A DNA stretch of 64,000 bases from an uncultured Clostridium sp. Lineage in GTDB: Bacteria > Bacillota > Clostridia > Lachnospirales > Lachnospiraceae. The number at the start of each line of letters is the position of its first letter. Position 1 is the first letter of the stretch. Location: the NCBI GenBank assembly GCA_946553025.1, contig CAMNRM010000013.1:1-64000 (forward strand). Reading direction: 5' to 3'. The notes under the pieces are model-generated. The model did not search any database. It was not told the origin of the DNA and saw nothing but the letters and a program-made list of their open reading frames with translations. Both the position numbers and the translations under genes were made by a program. Positions 51,296 to 60,750 of this stretch are shown piece by piece.

Positions 51296-53017
51296 ATGAA
51301 ACAAACTCAATGGAGAATACAGGCCAAAAAAGCTGATTTTGAGGCCATCGGTGCAGAATTTGGCATCAGTCCGGTGACGGCGCGGCTGATCAGGAACCGG
51401 AACGTGACCGGAAGCGAATCGATTAACCGCTATCTGAACGGGAAAATTGACGCGCTCTATGACCCCATGCTTTTGCCGGATATGGAAAAGGCGCTTTTGC
51501 TTTTAAGGCAGAAAATAGAAGAAGGAAAACCCGTCCGCATTGTCGGCGATTATGATATTGACGGGATCTGTTCGACATATCTGCTCTACCGTGCACTCTG
51601 CCGCGTGGGGGCGAGGGTGGATTATGAAATCCCGGATCGGATTAAAGACGGCTACGGGATTAACGCTTCGATTATCCAGGCGGCGGCAGAGGATGGGATT
51701 GATACGATTTTAACCTGCGATAACGGGATTTCTGCCATCGACCAGGCAAGGCTTGCCAGGGATTTGGGGATGACCATGATTATCACCGATCACCACGATA
51801 TCCGCCAGGACGAATCCGGAAAGGATCTTCTCCCGGCGGCTTCGGCTATTGTCAACCCCAAGCGTCGGGACAGCGCCTACCCTTACCCGGAAATCTGCGG
51901 CGGGATGGTTGCCTATAAGCTGGTGAAAGGCTTATACCGGCTTTTTTCTGTCCCCGAAGCAGAGTGGGAGGATCTTATCGAGTTTGCCGCCCTGGCTACC
52001 GTGGGCGATGTGATGAAGCTGCAGGATGAAAACCGGATTGTGGTTAAAGAAGGGTTAAAGCGCATTGCCGGGACGCAAAATCTTGGTCTTAAAAAGCTGA
52101 TCGAAAAAAATAACTTAAACCCCGCCCGGATAACCGCCTATCATATCGGTTTTGTGATTGGTCCGTGTTTAAATGCCAGCGGTCGTCTGGAAACGGCAAA
52201 GCTGGCGCTTTCCCTGCTGCTTTCCGAAGATGAAGGGGAAGCCGACGAACTGGCCGGAAGGCTAAAGGAATTAAATGACGTCCGCAAGGATATGACTGCA
52301 AAAAATGTGGAACTTGCCGCCGATATCGTAGAGCGGGAGTACGCCGATAACTGGGTGCTGGTGGTCTTTTTGCCGGAATGTCATGAATCGTTAGCGGGGA
52401 TTGTCGCCGGAAGGCTCAGGGAGCGCTTTTATAAGCCGGCGATTGTCTTAACCCGGGGAGAGGAGTCCGTGAAGGGTTCCGGGCGTTCGATTGAAAGCTA
52501 CCATATGTTTGAAGCCCTGGTGGAGGTGCAGGATCTTCTGCTGAAATTCGGAGGCCATCCCATGGCGGCAGGGCTTTCCTTAGCGGAAGAAAATATTGAA
52601 GCCTTCCGCTGCCGCTTAAATGAAGCTGCGCACAAAAAGCTGACCCCGGAGGATTTTATTGAAAAAATCTGGATTGATATTCCTCTGCCGCTAGAGTATA
52701 TCACGGAACCGCTGATTAAGGAAGTCAGCCTGTTAGAGCCTTTTGGTCAGGGCAATGAAAAGCCGCAGTTTGCCCAGCGCAGTTTGTTTATCCGAAATGC
52801 CCGTGTGGCAGGGAAAAATAGAAATGTCGTGATGCTCAGTCTGGTGACGGAATCCGGCTTTCTGATGGAAGCAAGGTGGTTTGGCGAGGGAGATAAGTTT
52901 ATGGAAGAGATGGGTGGCTGCCGCCATATCGATGTAATTTATTACCCGGAAATCAATGAATATAATGGAAGGCGGACGCTTCAGATTATTCTGCGGGAAT
53001 ACCGGTTTTCGCTGTAA
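51296..53017 (+). CDS. recJ: Single-stranded-DNA-specific exonuclease RecJ
   Basis: 573 residues from ATG after AAAGGAG. DHH phosphoesterase motifs: IVGDYDIDGICSTYLL (DxDxDG), TCDNGIS, TDHHDI, and later GGHPMAAGLSL in the DHHA1 domain (about residue 420). 5'-3' ssDNA exonuclease for repair and recombination. Typical length. Confidence 0.93.
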   Translation: MKQTQWRIQAKKADFEAIGAEFGISPVTARLIRNRNVTGSESINRYLNGKIDALYDPMLLPDMEKALLLLRQKIEEGKPVRIVGDYDIDGICSTYLLYRALCRVGARVDYEIPDRIKDGYGINASIIQAAAEDGIDTILTCDNGISAIDQARLARDLGMTMIITDHHDIRQDESGKDLLPAASAIVNPKRRDSAYPYPEICGGMVAYKLVKGLYRLFSVPEAEWEDLIEFAALATVGDVMKLQDENRIVVKEGLKRIAGTQNLGLKKLIEKNNLNPARITAYHIGFVIGPCLNASGRLETAKLALSLLLSEDEGEADELAGRLKELNDVRKDMTAKNVELAADIVEREYADNWVLVVFLPECHESLAGIVAGRLRERFYKPAIVLTRGEESVKGSGRSIESYHMFEALVEVQDLLLKFGGHPMAAGLSLAEENIEAFRCRLNEAAHKKLTPEDFIEKIWIDIPLPLEYITEPLIKEVSLLEPFGQGNEKPQFAQRSLFIRNARVAGKNRNVVMLSLVTESGFLMEARWFGEGDKFMEEMGGCRHIDVIYYPEINEYNGRRTLQIILREYRFSL

Positions 53018-53148
53018 CGGGTTTTTTAAGGCTTTCAGGGAATCCGTGAACCGTAACAAATCCGTTTGCTTTGACCGAATTGCGCTGCAATTATATTTAC
53101 ATTCCCGTGAATCTGTGCTAAACTTAGAAAAATCATAAAACAACCGGT

Positions 53149-53201
53149 CAGGGAAGCTGCAAAAGGCTGCTTTGCTGCATCGGGCATTTTAAAATTCCCT
53201 G
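53149..53201 (+). promoter_or_regulatory. Structured leader upstream of glyA
   Basis: CAGGGAA (53149-53155) pairs with TTCCCTG (53195-53201), enclosing GCAAA/TTTGC hairpins (53159-53163, 53171-53175). It ends about 20 bp before the GGAG site of glyA. Does not match a riboswitch class I can identify. Confidence 0.35.
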
Positions 53202-53233
53202 GATAAAGTGGAAAAGAAGAGGAGCAAAACATT

Positions 53234-54481
53234 ATGGTAAATCAAGTGATGGAGTTTATTTCCCGGTTTGACCCGGAAGTGGGACAGGCGATTGAGGCGG
53301 AGGCGACCAGGCAGAGGAGGAATCTGGAACTGATTGCTTCGGAAAATATCGTGTCCGAGCCGGTGATGATGGCGATGGGTACGGTGCTGACGAATAAATA
53401 TGCAGAAGGCTATTCGGGAAAGCGCTATTACGGCGGCTGCCAGTGCGTGGATGTGGTGGAAACCATTGCCATTGAGCGGGCGAAGAAGCTGTTTGGCTGT
53501 GATTATGCAAATGTACAGCCCCATTCCGGTGCGCAGGCAAATATGGCGGTGTTTATCGCGATGCTGGAGCCGGGCGATACCGTTATGGGCATGAGTTTAG
53601 ATTGCGGGGGACATTTAACCCATGGTTCACCGGTGAACTTTTCTGGAAAATATTTCCATATCGTTCCTTATGGGGTGAATGAAGAGGGATGGATTGATTA
53701 CGATGAAGTGGAGCGTCTGGCGATGGAAGCTAAGCCGAAGCTGATTGTTGCCGGGGCCAGCGCCTATGGAAGGGTTATTGATTTTAAGCGTTTCCGCGAG
53801 ATTGCCGATAAGTGCGGCGCTTATTTAATGGTGGATATGGCGCACATCGCCGGGCTGGTTGCCGCCGGGCTTCATCCAAGTCCAATTCCCTACGCCCATG
53901 TGGTGACGACGACGACCCACAAGACCTTAAGAGGGCCAAGAGGCGGTTTGATTCTGGCCAATCAGGAGGCAGCGGATAAGTTTAACTTTAACAAGGCGAT
54001 TTTCCCGGGAACCCAGGGCGGGCCGTTAGAGCACATTATTGCAGGCAAGGCGGTGTGCTTTGGCGAGGCGTTAAAGCCGGAGTTTAAGACCTACCAGGAG
54101 CAGGTGGTAAAGAATGCAAAGGCATTGGCGGCTGCATTAGAGAAGCAGGGCTTTCATATCTTAACCGGAGGCACGGACAACCACTTAATGCTGGTGGATC
54201 TGCGGGGGATGGATGTATCGGGCAAGGAACTGCAGAACCGCTGCGATGAAGTGTTTATTACCTTAAATAAGAACACGGTTCCCAATGATCCGAGAAGTCC
54301 GTTTGTCACTTCAGGCGTGCGTATCGGAACCCCGGCCGTGACGACCAGAGGATTAAAAGAAGAGGATATGGATAAGATTGCCGAGTGTATCTGGCTGGCC
54401 GCTACGGATTTTGAGGCGAAGGCCGACTACATCCGCGGGGAAGTGGAGAAGATCTGCGGGAAATATCCTTTGTATGCGTAA
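53234..54481 (+). CDS. glyA: Serine hydroxymethyltransferase
   Basis: 415 residues, ATG 53234 after GAGGAGC. Hallmarks: [38 protein letters not shown] and PLP-binding Lys230 in [14 protein letters not shown]. Converts serine and tetrahydrofolate to glycine and methylene-tetrahydrofolate. Monocistronic: structured leader before, terminator after. Confidence 0.97.
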   Translation: MVNQVMEFISRFDPEVGQAIEAEATRQRRNLELIASENIVSEPVMMAMGTVLTNKYAEGYSGKRYYGGCQCVDVVETIAIERAKKLFGCDYANVQPHSGAQANMAVFIAMLEPGDTVMGMSLDCGGHLTHGSPVNFSGKYFHIVPYGVNEEGWIDYDEVERLAMEAKPKLIVAGASAYGRVIDFKRFREIADKCGAYLMVDMAHIAGLVAAGLHPSPIPYAHVVTTTTHKTLRGPRGGLILANQEAADKFNFNKAIFPGTQGGPLEHIIAGKAVCFGEALKPEFKTYQEQVVKNAKALAAALEKQGFHILTGGTDNHLMLVDLRGMDVSGKELQNRCDEVFITLNKNTVPNDPRSPFVTSGVRIGTPAVTTRGLKEEDMDKIAECIWLAATDFEAKADYIRGEVEKICGKYPLYA

Positions 54482-54516
54482 GGAAAGCTAAGAACCGATT
54501 CTATAGAAAAATAAAC

Positions 54517-54542
54517 GTTACTGTTTACATGTTCACAGCAAC
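54517..54542. repeat. Intergenic 26-bp quasi-palindrome, copy 4
   Basis: Begins GTTACTGTTTACATG and ends TTCACAGCAAC, followed by GGGCAAAA as in copy 1. Confidence 0.8.
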
Positions 54543-54572
54543 GGGCAAAAGTGCAAGAAAATAAACAATAAT

Positions 54573-54626
54573 AAAATCTGTCTTGTGTGCAGGGGATTTT
54601 TTCCGGGGTTCACAGGGCAGATTTTT
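54573..54626 (+). terminator. Rho-independent terminator of glyA
   Basis: AAAATCTG (54573-54580) pairs with CAGATTTT (from 54618), extended by CTTGTG/CACAGG, then T residues. Confidence 0.85.
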
Positions 54627-54757
54627 TATATGTCTTTGTAAATTATTTCCTTGTAAAAATACAGACTGACAAGCTTTGAAAAATTTGTGGATTATTTATG
54701 AAAATTCGTGGGTGTACAGCCGGAAAATATAAAAATAGATAAAAATATAAAAAAGAC

Positions 54758-54786
54758 TTGACATTTTATTTGTGCAATAGTACAAT
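54758..54786 (+). promoter_or_regulatory. Promoter of the 54922 transport operon
   Basis: Consensus -35 TTGACA (54758-54763), 17-bp spacer, -10 TACAAT (54781-54786). Downstream CTGATATAA occurs twice (54789 and 54803). Confidence 0.8.
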
Positions 54787-54921
54787 ATCTGATATAATCA
54801 CTGATATAACTAGAAAGAAACCTAAGAAACGGACAGAAGAAATTTAGCATTGCGCGTAAGAAACAAAAGAAGAGGGTAAAGAAGAAAGAAAAAACGAAAA
54901 CAAGAAGAAAGGCTAAGAGGG

Positions 54922-55881
54922 ATGAAAAAGAAGGAGAGGGTATTTGCAGCAATCAGAAAGGAAGCTGTGGATCATGTGCCTACAGGTTTTTCCCTGCATT
55001 TTCCTGGGGAGAGTCAGCGGGGGGAAGAGGCTGTTAAGGCGCATCTGCAGTTTTTCCGGGAAACGGACACGGATATTATTAAGATTATGAATGAAAATCT
55101 GGTGCCGGATGTGGGAGATATTCTGCGGCCGAAGGACTGGGATAAGATTCCGTCCTATTCCTTAAAGGATGGTTTTATGCAGGCACAGGTAGAGATGGTG
55201 AAGCGGATTATGGATCAGGCGGACGGCGATGCATTTTCCCTGGGAACACTCCATGGAATCTGTGCTTCGGCGATTCATCCGATAGAAGCGCGTTACGGCT
55301 ATGAAAAGGTGCGGGAGATGTTCTGCGTGCACCTGCGGGAGGATAAGCAGCCGGTAGTTGAGGCGTGGAAGCGGATCTGCGACGGGATGTGCCAGCTGGC
55401 GACTGCCTACAGGGAGCTTGGACTTGACGGAATGTACTATGCGGGTCTGGGGGCAGAGAAGCGGTATTTTACCGATGAAGAGTTTGAAGCCTTTATTGCC
55501 CCGTTTGATAAAGAGATCTTAAAGGCTTCCAAAGAAGCGGGGAATATTAACTTTCTGCACATGTGCAAGGACGGGCTGAACATGGAGCGCTATGCTTCCT
55601 ATGCCGACCTGGCCGACGTGGTCAACTGGGGCGTATACGAAACGGATTTCAGTCTGGAGGAAGGGAGAAAGCTTTTCCCTAAAGCGACGATTATGGGCGG
55701 TCTTGCAAACCGTAAGGGCGTTATGGTTGACGGAACGATAGAGGAATTAAAGGAAGCAGCGAAGGCAGTGATCCGCGATTTTGGAAAGGAAGGATTTATC
55801 CTGGGTGCGGACTGTACCCTGCCTACCGAGATTCCTTATGCGCGGATTCGGGCAATTGCAGAGGCAGCCAGAGAGATTTAG
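54922..55881 (+). CDS. Uroporphyrinogen decarboxylase-family protein (MtaA/CmuA-like)
   Basis: 319 residues, ATG after AAGAGGG. URO-D fold: KERVFAAIRKEAVDHVPTGFSLHFPG, HMCKDGLNMERYASYADLADVVNWG, LGADCTLPTEIPYARIRAI. The late HxC pattern (LHMCKD) and GADC resemble zinc-dependent methyltransferases of the MtaA type more than HemE. Linked to a sugar-type ABC transporter here, a common pairing in Lachnospiraceae; substrate unknown. Confidence 0.85.
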   Translation: MKKKERVFAAIRKEAVDHVPTGFSLHFPGESQRGEEAVKAHLQFFRETDTDIIKIMNENLVPDVGDILRPKDWDKIPSYSLKDGFMQAQVEMVKRIMDQADGDAFSLGTLHGICASAIHPIEARYGYEKVREMFCVHLREDKQPVVEAWKRICDGMCQLATAYRELGLDGMYYAGLGAEKRYFTDEEFEAFIAPFDKEILKASKEAGNINFLHMCKDGLNMERYASYADLADVVNWGVYETDFSLEEGRKLFPKATIMGGLANRKGVMVDGTIEELKEAAKAVIRDFGKEGFILGADCTLPTEIPYARIRAIAEAAREI

Positions 55882-55898
55882 GCAGTTGATGAAGATGA

Positions 55899-55952
55899 GT
55901 TACGGTTTATGCAGGTTAGCGCACTTGTTGCGGTGAACGTGTGAACCGTAAC
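55899..55952. repeat. Intergenic 26-bp quasi-palindrome, copy 5, within a larger hairpin
   Basis: Repeat occupies 55927-55952 (GTTGCGGTGAACGTG to GAACCGTAAC). Upstream GTTACGGTT at 55899-55907 pairs with AACCGTAAC at 55944-55952, so half a second copy makes a longer stem. Confidence 0.75.
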
Positions 55953-55974
55953 GAAGATGAAGGAGGAAAAGAGA

Positions 55975-57426
55975 ATGAGGAAAAGAACATTGGCAGCAGT
56001 ATTAACCGCAGCAGTATTGGCTGGTGTAATGACCGGATGCGGCGGTGGTTCGGGAACGGAAACCACGACGGCAGCCCCGGCAGGCGGCGACAGCGCACAG
56101 AAGACCGAGGCTGCACCGGCAGGAGGGGAAGGCCAGGAAGATGCAGGAGCACAGGGAGAGCGCAAGGCATTTCCGGCAGGAACGATCACCATGTACGGTA
56201 CAGGACAGCCGCAGTACCTTCTGGAGTATTTTAACGCATGGCTGGAGAGAAATCAGGATATCGCCGCGGGAATTACCTTAGAGATGGTGCAGACCGAGGG
56301 TACGGCGCAGAGCCGGGAGAGAATCACGATGACCGCACTGGCAGGGGCGGACGATGATTTGCCGGATGCCGTTTACCTTGACCCGGTAAATATTATGGAT
56401 CTTTCGCAGGCAGGGCTGCTTCGGGACGAAACGGAATATTTACAGCCTTATCTGTCCGAGTTTGTTGACGGTGCAGCGAATGACGCAACCATTAACGGCA
56501 AGATTTACGGTCTTCCGGATGCGGTACGGCCGAATGTATTATTCTATAATGAAGAAATCTTTAAAAAGTACGATGTTGACCCGGCGATGATGGATACCTT
56601 CGAGGGTTATATCGAGGCGGGACGGCAGCTTAAAGAAAAGAGTGACGGAAGTGTTTATCTGTCCTATGTCAGCCCAAGCAGCAAGACCTGGAGATACTGG
56701 GGAAGAAGAGGTCTTATGCCGCAGGCGAATGCAAAGATCTGGGACGACGCGGGAAATGTGGTTATCGGCGAAGATCCGGGAACCAAGCTTGCCATGACCA
56801 CCTTAGATACCATGATGCAGGAAGGTCTGCTCTTAAAGTCGGAGATTATGGAACCGGCTCTCTACGATGCAATTAATAACCAGCAGGTGGCAACCTTCTA
56901 CATCGGTGCTTTCTGGGATGAATTCCTGCGCAAGAACTGTCAGGCGGTTTCCGGTCAGTGGCGGGTGATGACAAGTCCTGTTTTTGAAGAAGTCGGAACA
57001 ACCGGCGCTCCTGTATCGACCTATTTCTGTATCGTGAACAAGGGAGATAATACCTATGCCGAACTGCTGGAGATGATGTGGCACGATTTCCATTTTGATA
57101 TTGAATCCAGAAATGCTTGGGTTGCCAAGATGGAAGCCGATAATGCACCTTACTCCAATCCGATTACCAAGTCCATGCTGGAAGATGAATTCTGGAAAGA
57201 GCCTTCCGAGTATTACGGCGGAATGTCCTTCAGGGAGATGGAAGGCAAGTGCCTGGCCAACGGTTCAAAGAACCTGATCGTTACCCCGCAGGATGCACAG
57301 GCCGATGAGATTATCTCGGCAGAATTAGAAACCTATATTGCAGGAAATCAGAGTATTGAGGATGCCATTGCAAATATGGATAAGAATTTAAAGGCAAAGA
57401 TTGGGCAGGCAGAGATTATCCAGTAA
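55975..57426 (+). CDS. Sugar ABC transporter substrate-binding lipoprotein
   Basis: ATG 55975 (MRKRTLAAVLTAAVL) 8 bp after GGAGG; the ATG at 55957 contains the site itself and is less likely. 483 residues. Lipobox VMTGC; Gly/Thr/Ala linker; SBP_bac_1 core with ITMYGTGQPQYLLEYFNAW, YGLPDAVRPNVLFYNEEIF and RYWGRRGLMPQ. Binding protein for the permeases at 57593 and 58479. Confidence 0.9.
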   Translation: MRKRTLAAVLTAAVLAGVMTGCGGGSGTETTTAAPAGGDSAQKTEAAPAGGEGQEDAGAQGERKAFPAGTITMYGTGQPQYLLEYFNAWLERNQDIAAGITLEMVQTEGTAQSRERITMTALAGADDDLPDAVYLDPVNIMDLSQAGLLRDETEYLQPYLSEFVDGAANDATINGKIYGLPDAVRPNVLFYNEEIFKKYDVDPAMMDTFEGYIEAGRQLKEKSDGSVYLSYVSPSSKTWRYWGRRGLMPQANAKIWDDAGNVVIGEDPGTKLAMTTLDTMMQEGLLLKSEIMEPALYDAINNQQVATFYIGAFWDEFLRKNCQAVSGQWRVMTSPVFEEVGTTGAPVSTYFCIVNKGDNTYAELLEMMWHDFHFDIESRNAWVAKMEADNAPYSNPITKSMLEDEFWKEPSEYYGGMSFREMEGKCLANGSKNLIVTPQDAQADEIISAELETYIAGNQSIEDAIANMDKNLKAKIGQAEIIQ

Positions 57427-57477
57427 ACCATTGTGCGCCCACAGGTGAGCGTACCACGATAAATGAAAGTCTGTGGG

Positions 57478-57514
57478 AAAGGGCTGCTGCAAGAGGGTGC
57501 GGCAGCCCTTTGTT
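57478..57514 (+). terminator. Terminator between binding protein and permease genes
   Basis: AAAGGGCTGCTGC (57478-57490) pairs with GCGGCAGCCCTTT (57499-57511), then TGTTT. It probably reduces transcription of the permeases relative to the binding protein. Confidence 0.8.
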
Positions 57515-57592
57515 TATGCACAGCCCCATGCAGAGGAAACTTATAAATTTATTTAGAGTGTAAACATTGTTTTGGTGACGGGAGGGTTTTTT

Positions 57593-58462
57593 ATGCTGAA
57601 AACGTTGAAAAAATATCGCGCCCCTTATTTGTTCATCCTTCCATTTTTCATCCTGTTTCTGGTTTTTCAGCTGATTCCTACGGTCTGGACGTTTTATATC
57701 AGTCTGACCAACTGGAGGGGGATTGGGGACCCCGAGTTTTGCGGGTTTGAGAATTACAGGAAGCTGATGCTGGACAATATGTTCTGGGATGCGCTGAAAA
57801 ATACGGTGGTTTACTGGCTGACCGGACTGGTGTTGATTCTGGTGTTTGCGGTTTTAATTGCCAATCTGCTGAATTCGGAGCTTCTGCGCGGAAGGGTGTT
57901 TTTTAAGACCGTAACCTTTCTGCCCAATATCTGTGCGGCGATTGCCATGGGTTTGATTTTCCGTATGCTCTTTGACGAGAACACCGGCTTAATCAATGAA
58001 GCCTTGCAGAGCATTGGCGGGAAAAGAATTCCCTGGATGACAAGCACGGAGTATTCAAAGCTTCCGGTAATTATCCTGAATGTGTGGAGAAATACGCCGT
58101 GGTTTACCATGATTATCTTATCCGGGCTTTTAAATATTTCCAGGGATTACTATGAAGCAGCTACCGTGGACGGGGCAGGACGATGGAAGCAGTTCTGGTA
58201 TATTACCATGCCTTCTTTAAAGAATATTTTATTCTTCTGTTCCATTACCCTGACGGTGGACAGCTGGAAAATCTTTAACGAGTCCTATATTCTGCCGGGA
58301 CCGGGAACCTCGAATACTTCTCTTTTCCAGTACATGTATGAGTCCGGCTTTAATATTTTCAATATGGGATTTGCTTCGGCGATTGGTGTAATTTTAATCA
58401 TTATCCTTGCTGTATTGTCCATGGTGCAGATGGCAGCCAGGCGGCAGCAGGGGGAAATTTAG
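57593..58462 (+). CDS. Sugar ABC transporter permease, MalF-like
   Basis: 289 residues, ATG after GGGAGGG. Six membrane segments. APYLFILPFFILFLVFQLIPTVWTFYISLTNWRG is the usual N-terminus; EAA motif YYEAATVDGAGRWKQFWYITMPSLK. Pairs with the MalG-like permease 58479. No ATPase in the operon, so a shared MsmK-type ATPase is expected. Confidence 0.92.
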   Translation: MLKTLKKYRAPYLFILPFFILFLVFQLIPTVWTFYISLTNWRGIGDPEFCGFENYRKLMLDNMFWDALKNTVVYWLTGLVLILVFAVLIANLLNSELLRGRVFFKTVTFLPNICAAIAMGLIFRMLFDENTGLINEALQSIGGKRIPWMTSTEYSKLPVIILNVWRNTPWFTMIILSGLLNISRDYYEAATVDGAGRWKQFWYITMPSLKNILFFCSITLTVDSWKIFNESYILPGPGTSNTSLFQYMYESGFNIFNMGFASAIGVILIIILAVLSMVQMAARRQQGEI

Positions 58463-58478
58463 GCAAGGAGGGATGAGA

Positions 58479-59318
58479 GTGAACCGAAAAGGAAAACGTC
58501 GTCTGGTGACATGGACGGTACATTTGCTTCTGATTTTTATTTCGCTGATCTGTATTCTGCCGATTTTATGGATGTGCCTGATTTCCATTAAACCGACATC
58601 CGAAACCATGAGCGGTTTTCAGTCGATTTGGGTTTATCACCCTACGCTTGCAAATTTTAAGCGGCTGTTTGCGATGATTCCCATTGCACAGAATGCGTGG
58701 AACAGTGTGTTTACAACCCTGATGGGTACAGTGACTTCCCTGTTTTTCTGTGCGCTGGCGGGATTTGCTTTTGCAAAGTACCAGTTCCCGGGAAGGAACT
58801 TTCTGTTTTACTTTGTGATTGCCACGATGCTTGTTCCTCCGGAGGTGGGGGCAGTTCCGCTCTTTATTATTATGAAAAAGCTGAACCTGGTGAACAGCCT
58901 GTGGTCGTTAGTTATCCCCAGGATTGCCACGGCGGTTGGCATTTTCTACATGCATTCCTATATCAGCGATGTGCCGGATGAACTGATTCAGGCCGCAAAG
59001 ATTGACGGATGCCGGGATTTTGGAATTTTTATACGGATTATTCTTCCGGTAATCAAGCCTGCGCTCTCTTCCTGGGCGGCAGTTACTCTGATTGCGCGGT
59101 GGAATGATTTCTTCTGGCCTCTTTTGTATCTGCGCAAGCAGGCGAAGTATACGCTGATGGTGACGATCTCCATGCTTCCGGTCAGCGAGGGGCTTTCTAC
59201 ACCCTGGCCGGTAATTCTTGCAGGAACAACGCTTGTCATTATTCCGATTATTATGCTATACTTGGTATTGCAGACCTTCCAGAAGGCAGGGATGATGATG
59301 GGGGCTGTTAAGGGCTAG
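58479..59318 (+). CDS. Sugar ABC transporter permease, MalG-like
   Basis: Start at GTG 58479 preferred because AAGGAGG (58465-58471) is then 7 bp away; ATG 58473 is too close. 279 residues. Six membrane segments and the EAA loop PDELIQAAKIDGCRDFGIFIRIILPVIKPAL. Partner of 57593. Confidence 0.9.
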   Translation: MNRKGKRRLVTWTVHLLLIFISLICILPILWMCLISIKPTSETMSGFQSIWVYHPTLANFKRLFAMIPIAQNAWNSVFTTLMGTVTSLFFCALAGFAFAKYQFPGRNFLFYFVIATMLVPPEVGAVPLFIIMKKLNLVNSLWSLVIPRIATAVGIFYMHSYISDVPDELIQAAKIDGCRDFGIFIRIILPVIKPALSSWAAVTLIARWNDFFWPLLYLRKQAKYTLMVTISMLPVSEGLSTPWPVILAGTTLVIIPIIMLYLVLQTFQKAGMMMGAVKG

Positions 59319-59395
59319 TACGGTATCGTTTTTGCTGGTGAATGTTTGGCCGTGATTTAAGGTGTATGATAAAAAACAAAGATAAGGGGGCCGCC

Positions 59396-60028
59396 ATGGG
59401 GAATCCGTCGATTAAAGAAACAATCTATGCGTCAGTATTAAAGGATATCCTGGACGGAGCATATCCGCAGGATGCAGTGATTAATGAAAAAACCTTGATG
59501 GAAAAGTTCGGCGTCAGCAAAGCGCCGGTAAGAGAGGCCCTGGTGCAGCTTTGCAGCGAAGGTTTTATTAAAAATATTCCCCGCTTTGGCTACCAGCTTG
59601 TTTCCATTACCCCCAGTGAAATCGTGGAGATGGTGGAATACCGCAAGGTTATTGAACTGGGGGCGTTAGAGAGGGCAGCAGCGCGGATAACGAAGGAAGA
59701 TCTTGAGGAACTAAAGGCATTAAACCGGCAGGTGGAACTGGTGGATAAAAAGCACGAGGTAAAGCTTCACTGGGAGATGAATCAAAATTTTCACAAGAAA
59801 CTGTGCAGCTTCTGCGGCAACCGCTATCTGGACAAGGCGCTGGATGCCTCACTTAAGGTCTGTGCCCGGATTTCCAACCAGTACTATGTAAAGGTCTGGG
59901 AACATAAGCATGAGGGAGCTTATAAGCACCGGCTGATTGTCCAGGCCATGGAAGAGGGAGATATCGAGCGGGCAAAGGTGATTCTGGCGGAAGATATCGA
60001 AGAACTTTTAAAAAACAGGGTATGGTAA
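59396..60028 (+). CDS. GntR-family transcriptional regulator (FCD type)
   Basis: 210 residues from ATG 59396 after AAGGGGG; an ATG at 59366 lacks a site. Winged helix: EKTLMEKFGVSKAPVREALVQLCSEGFIKNIPRFGYQL. C-terminal FCD: VVEYRKVIELGALERAA, HWEMNQNFHKKLCSF, HRLIVQAMEEGD, with the metal-binding His residues. Likely regulates the adjacent transport operon in response to its substrate. Confidence 0.9.
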   Translation: MGNPSIKETIYASVLKDILDGAYPQDAVINEKTLMEKFGVSKAPVREALVQLCSEGFIKNIPRFGYQLVSITPSEIVEMVEYRKVIELGALERAAARITKEDLEELKALNRQVELVDKKHEVKLHWEMNQNFHKKLCSFCGNRYLDKALDASLKVCARISNQYYVKVWEHKHEGAYKHRLIVQAMEEGDIERAKVILAEDIEELLKNRVW

Positions 60029-60051
60029 AGCATTAAGAAGGATGGGACAAA

Positions 60052-60477
60052 GTGAAAAAAATCGTAGTGATTGACGGCCAGGGCGGCCGGATGGGAAAGT
60101 CGATTATCGAGCAGCTGAAAAAAAACTGTCCGGAAGAACTGGATTTTCGGATTTATGCTTTGGGGACGAACAGTGCAGCAACCCAGGCGATGATCAAGGG
60201 CGGGGCAGATTTTGGCGCTACCGGAGAAAACCCGATGATAGTCAACTGTAAGGATGCCGATATGATTATCGGACCGATTGGGATACTGATTGCAGATTCC
60301 CTTCTGGGTGAGATAACACCGGCGATGGCTGTTGCTGTCGGTTCCAGTTCTGCCTATAAGATTTTAATTCCGGTAAACCGCTGCAATCATCATATCGTCG
60401 GATGTCAGGAAGCCCCTTTAGGCGAATACCTCCAGCAGGTGTGCCAGGAAGCCGTAAAACAGATGAAAAATAGATAG
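60052..60477 (+). CDS. DUF3842 family protein
   Basis: 141 residues, GTG start. Pattern KIVVIDGQGGRMGKSIIEQLKK then ALGTNSAATQAMIKGGAD and VNRCNHHIVG. A Rossmann-like small protein conserved in Firmicutes, function unknown. Transcribed after the GntR gene, with a degenerate 26-bp repeat just after its end. Confidence 0.85.
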   Translation: MKKIVVIDGQGGRMGKSIIEQLKKNCPEELDFRIYALGTNSAATQAMIKGGADFGATGENPMIVNCKDADMIIGPIGILIADSLLGEITPAMAVAVGSSSAYKILIPVNRCNHHIVGCQEAPLGEYLQQVCQEAVKQMKNR

Positions 60478-60487
60478 TTGTTATCCG

Positions 60488-60513
60488 GCTGCTGTGAATA
60501 TGTGAACAGCAAT
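60488..60513. repeat. Degenerate copy of the 26-bp quasi-palindrome
   Basis: GCTGCTGTGAATATG ... GTGAACAGCAAT matches the family at lower identity. Confidence 0.5.
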
Positions 60514-60610
60514 CATTATCCGTATTCCCGGAACCTTAAATTCTGTGCATTTTGCATAGTGTTAAGGGTTTCGGGATTTTTTGCTTCTTTTTTTGATTCT
60601 TTTGTTTTAC

Positions 60611-60639
60611 TGGACAGTTGGGAAAAAAAACGTTATAAT
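60611..60639 (+). promoter_or_regulatory. Promoter of the FIST operon
   Basis: -35 TGGACA (60611-60616), 17-bp spacer, -10 TATAAT (60634-60639). Confidence 0.7.
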
Positions 60640-60750
60640 GTAGCTGATATGGAAAGTCATGGTTATTGTTTAGGCAAACAGTAACAATCGTACCATAAAA
60701 AGTACACACCACAAGCATCAACGATTATAAAGAAAGCAGAGGGCAAAATA

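Noticed and set aside
53018-53233. ZTP or glycine riboswitch upstream of glyA
   Set aside because: A hairpin is present but the conserved loop sequences of those classes could not be found.
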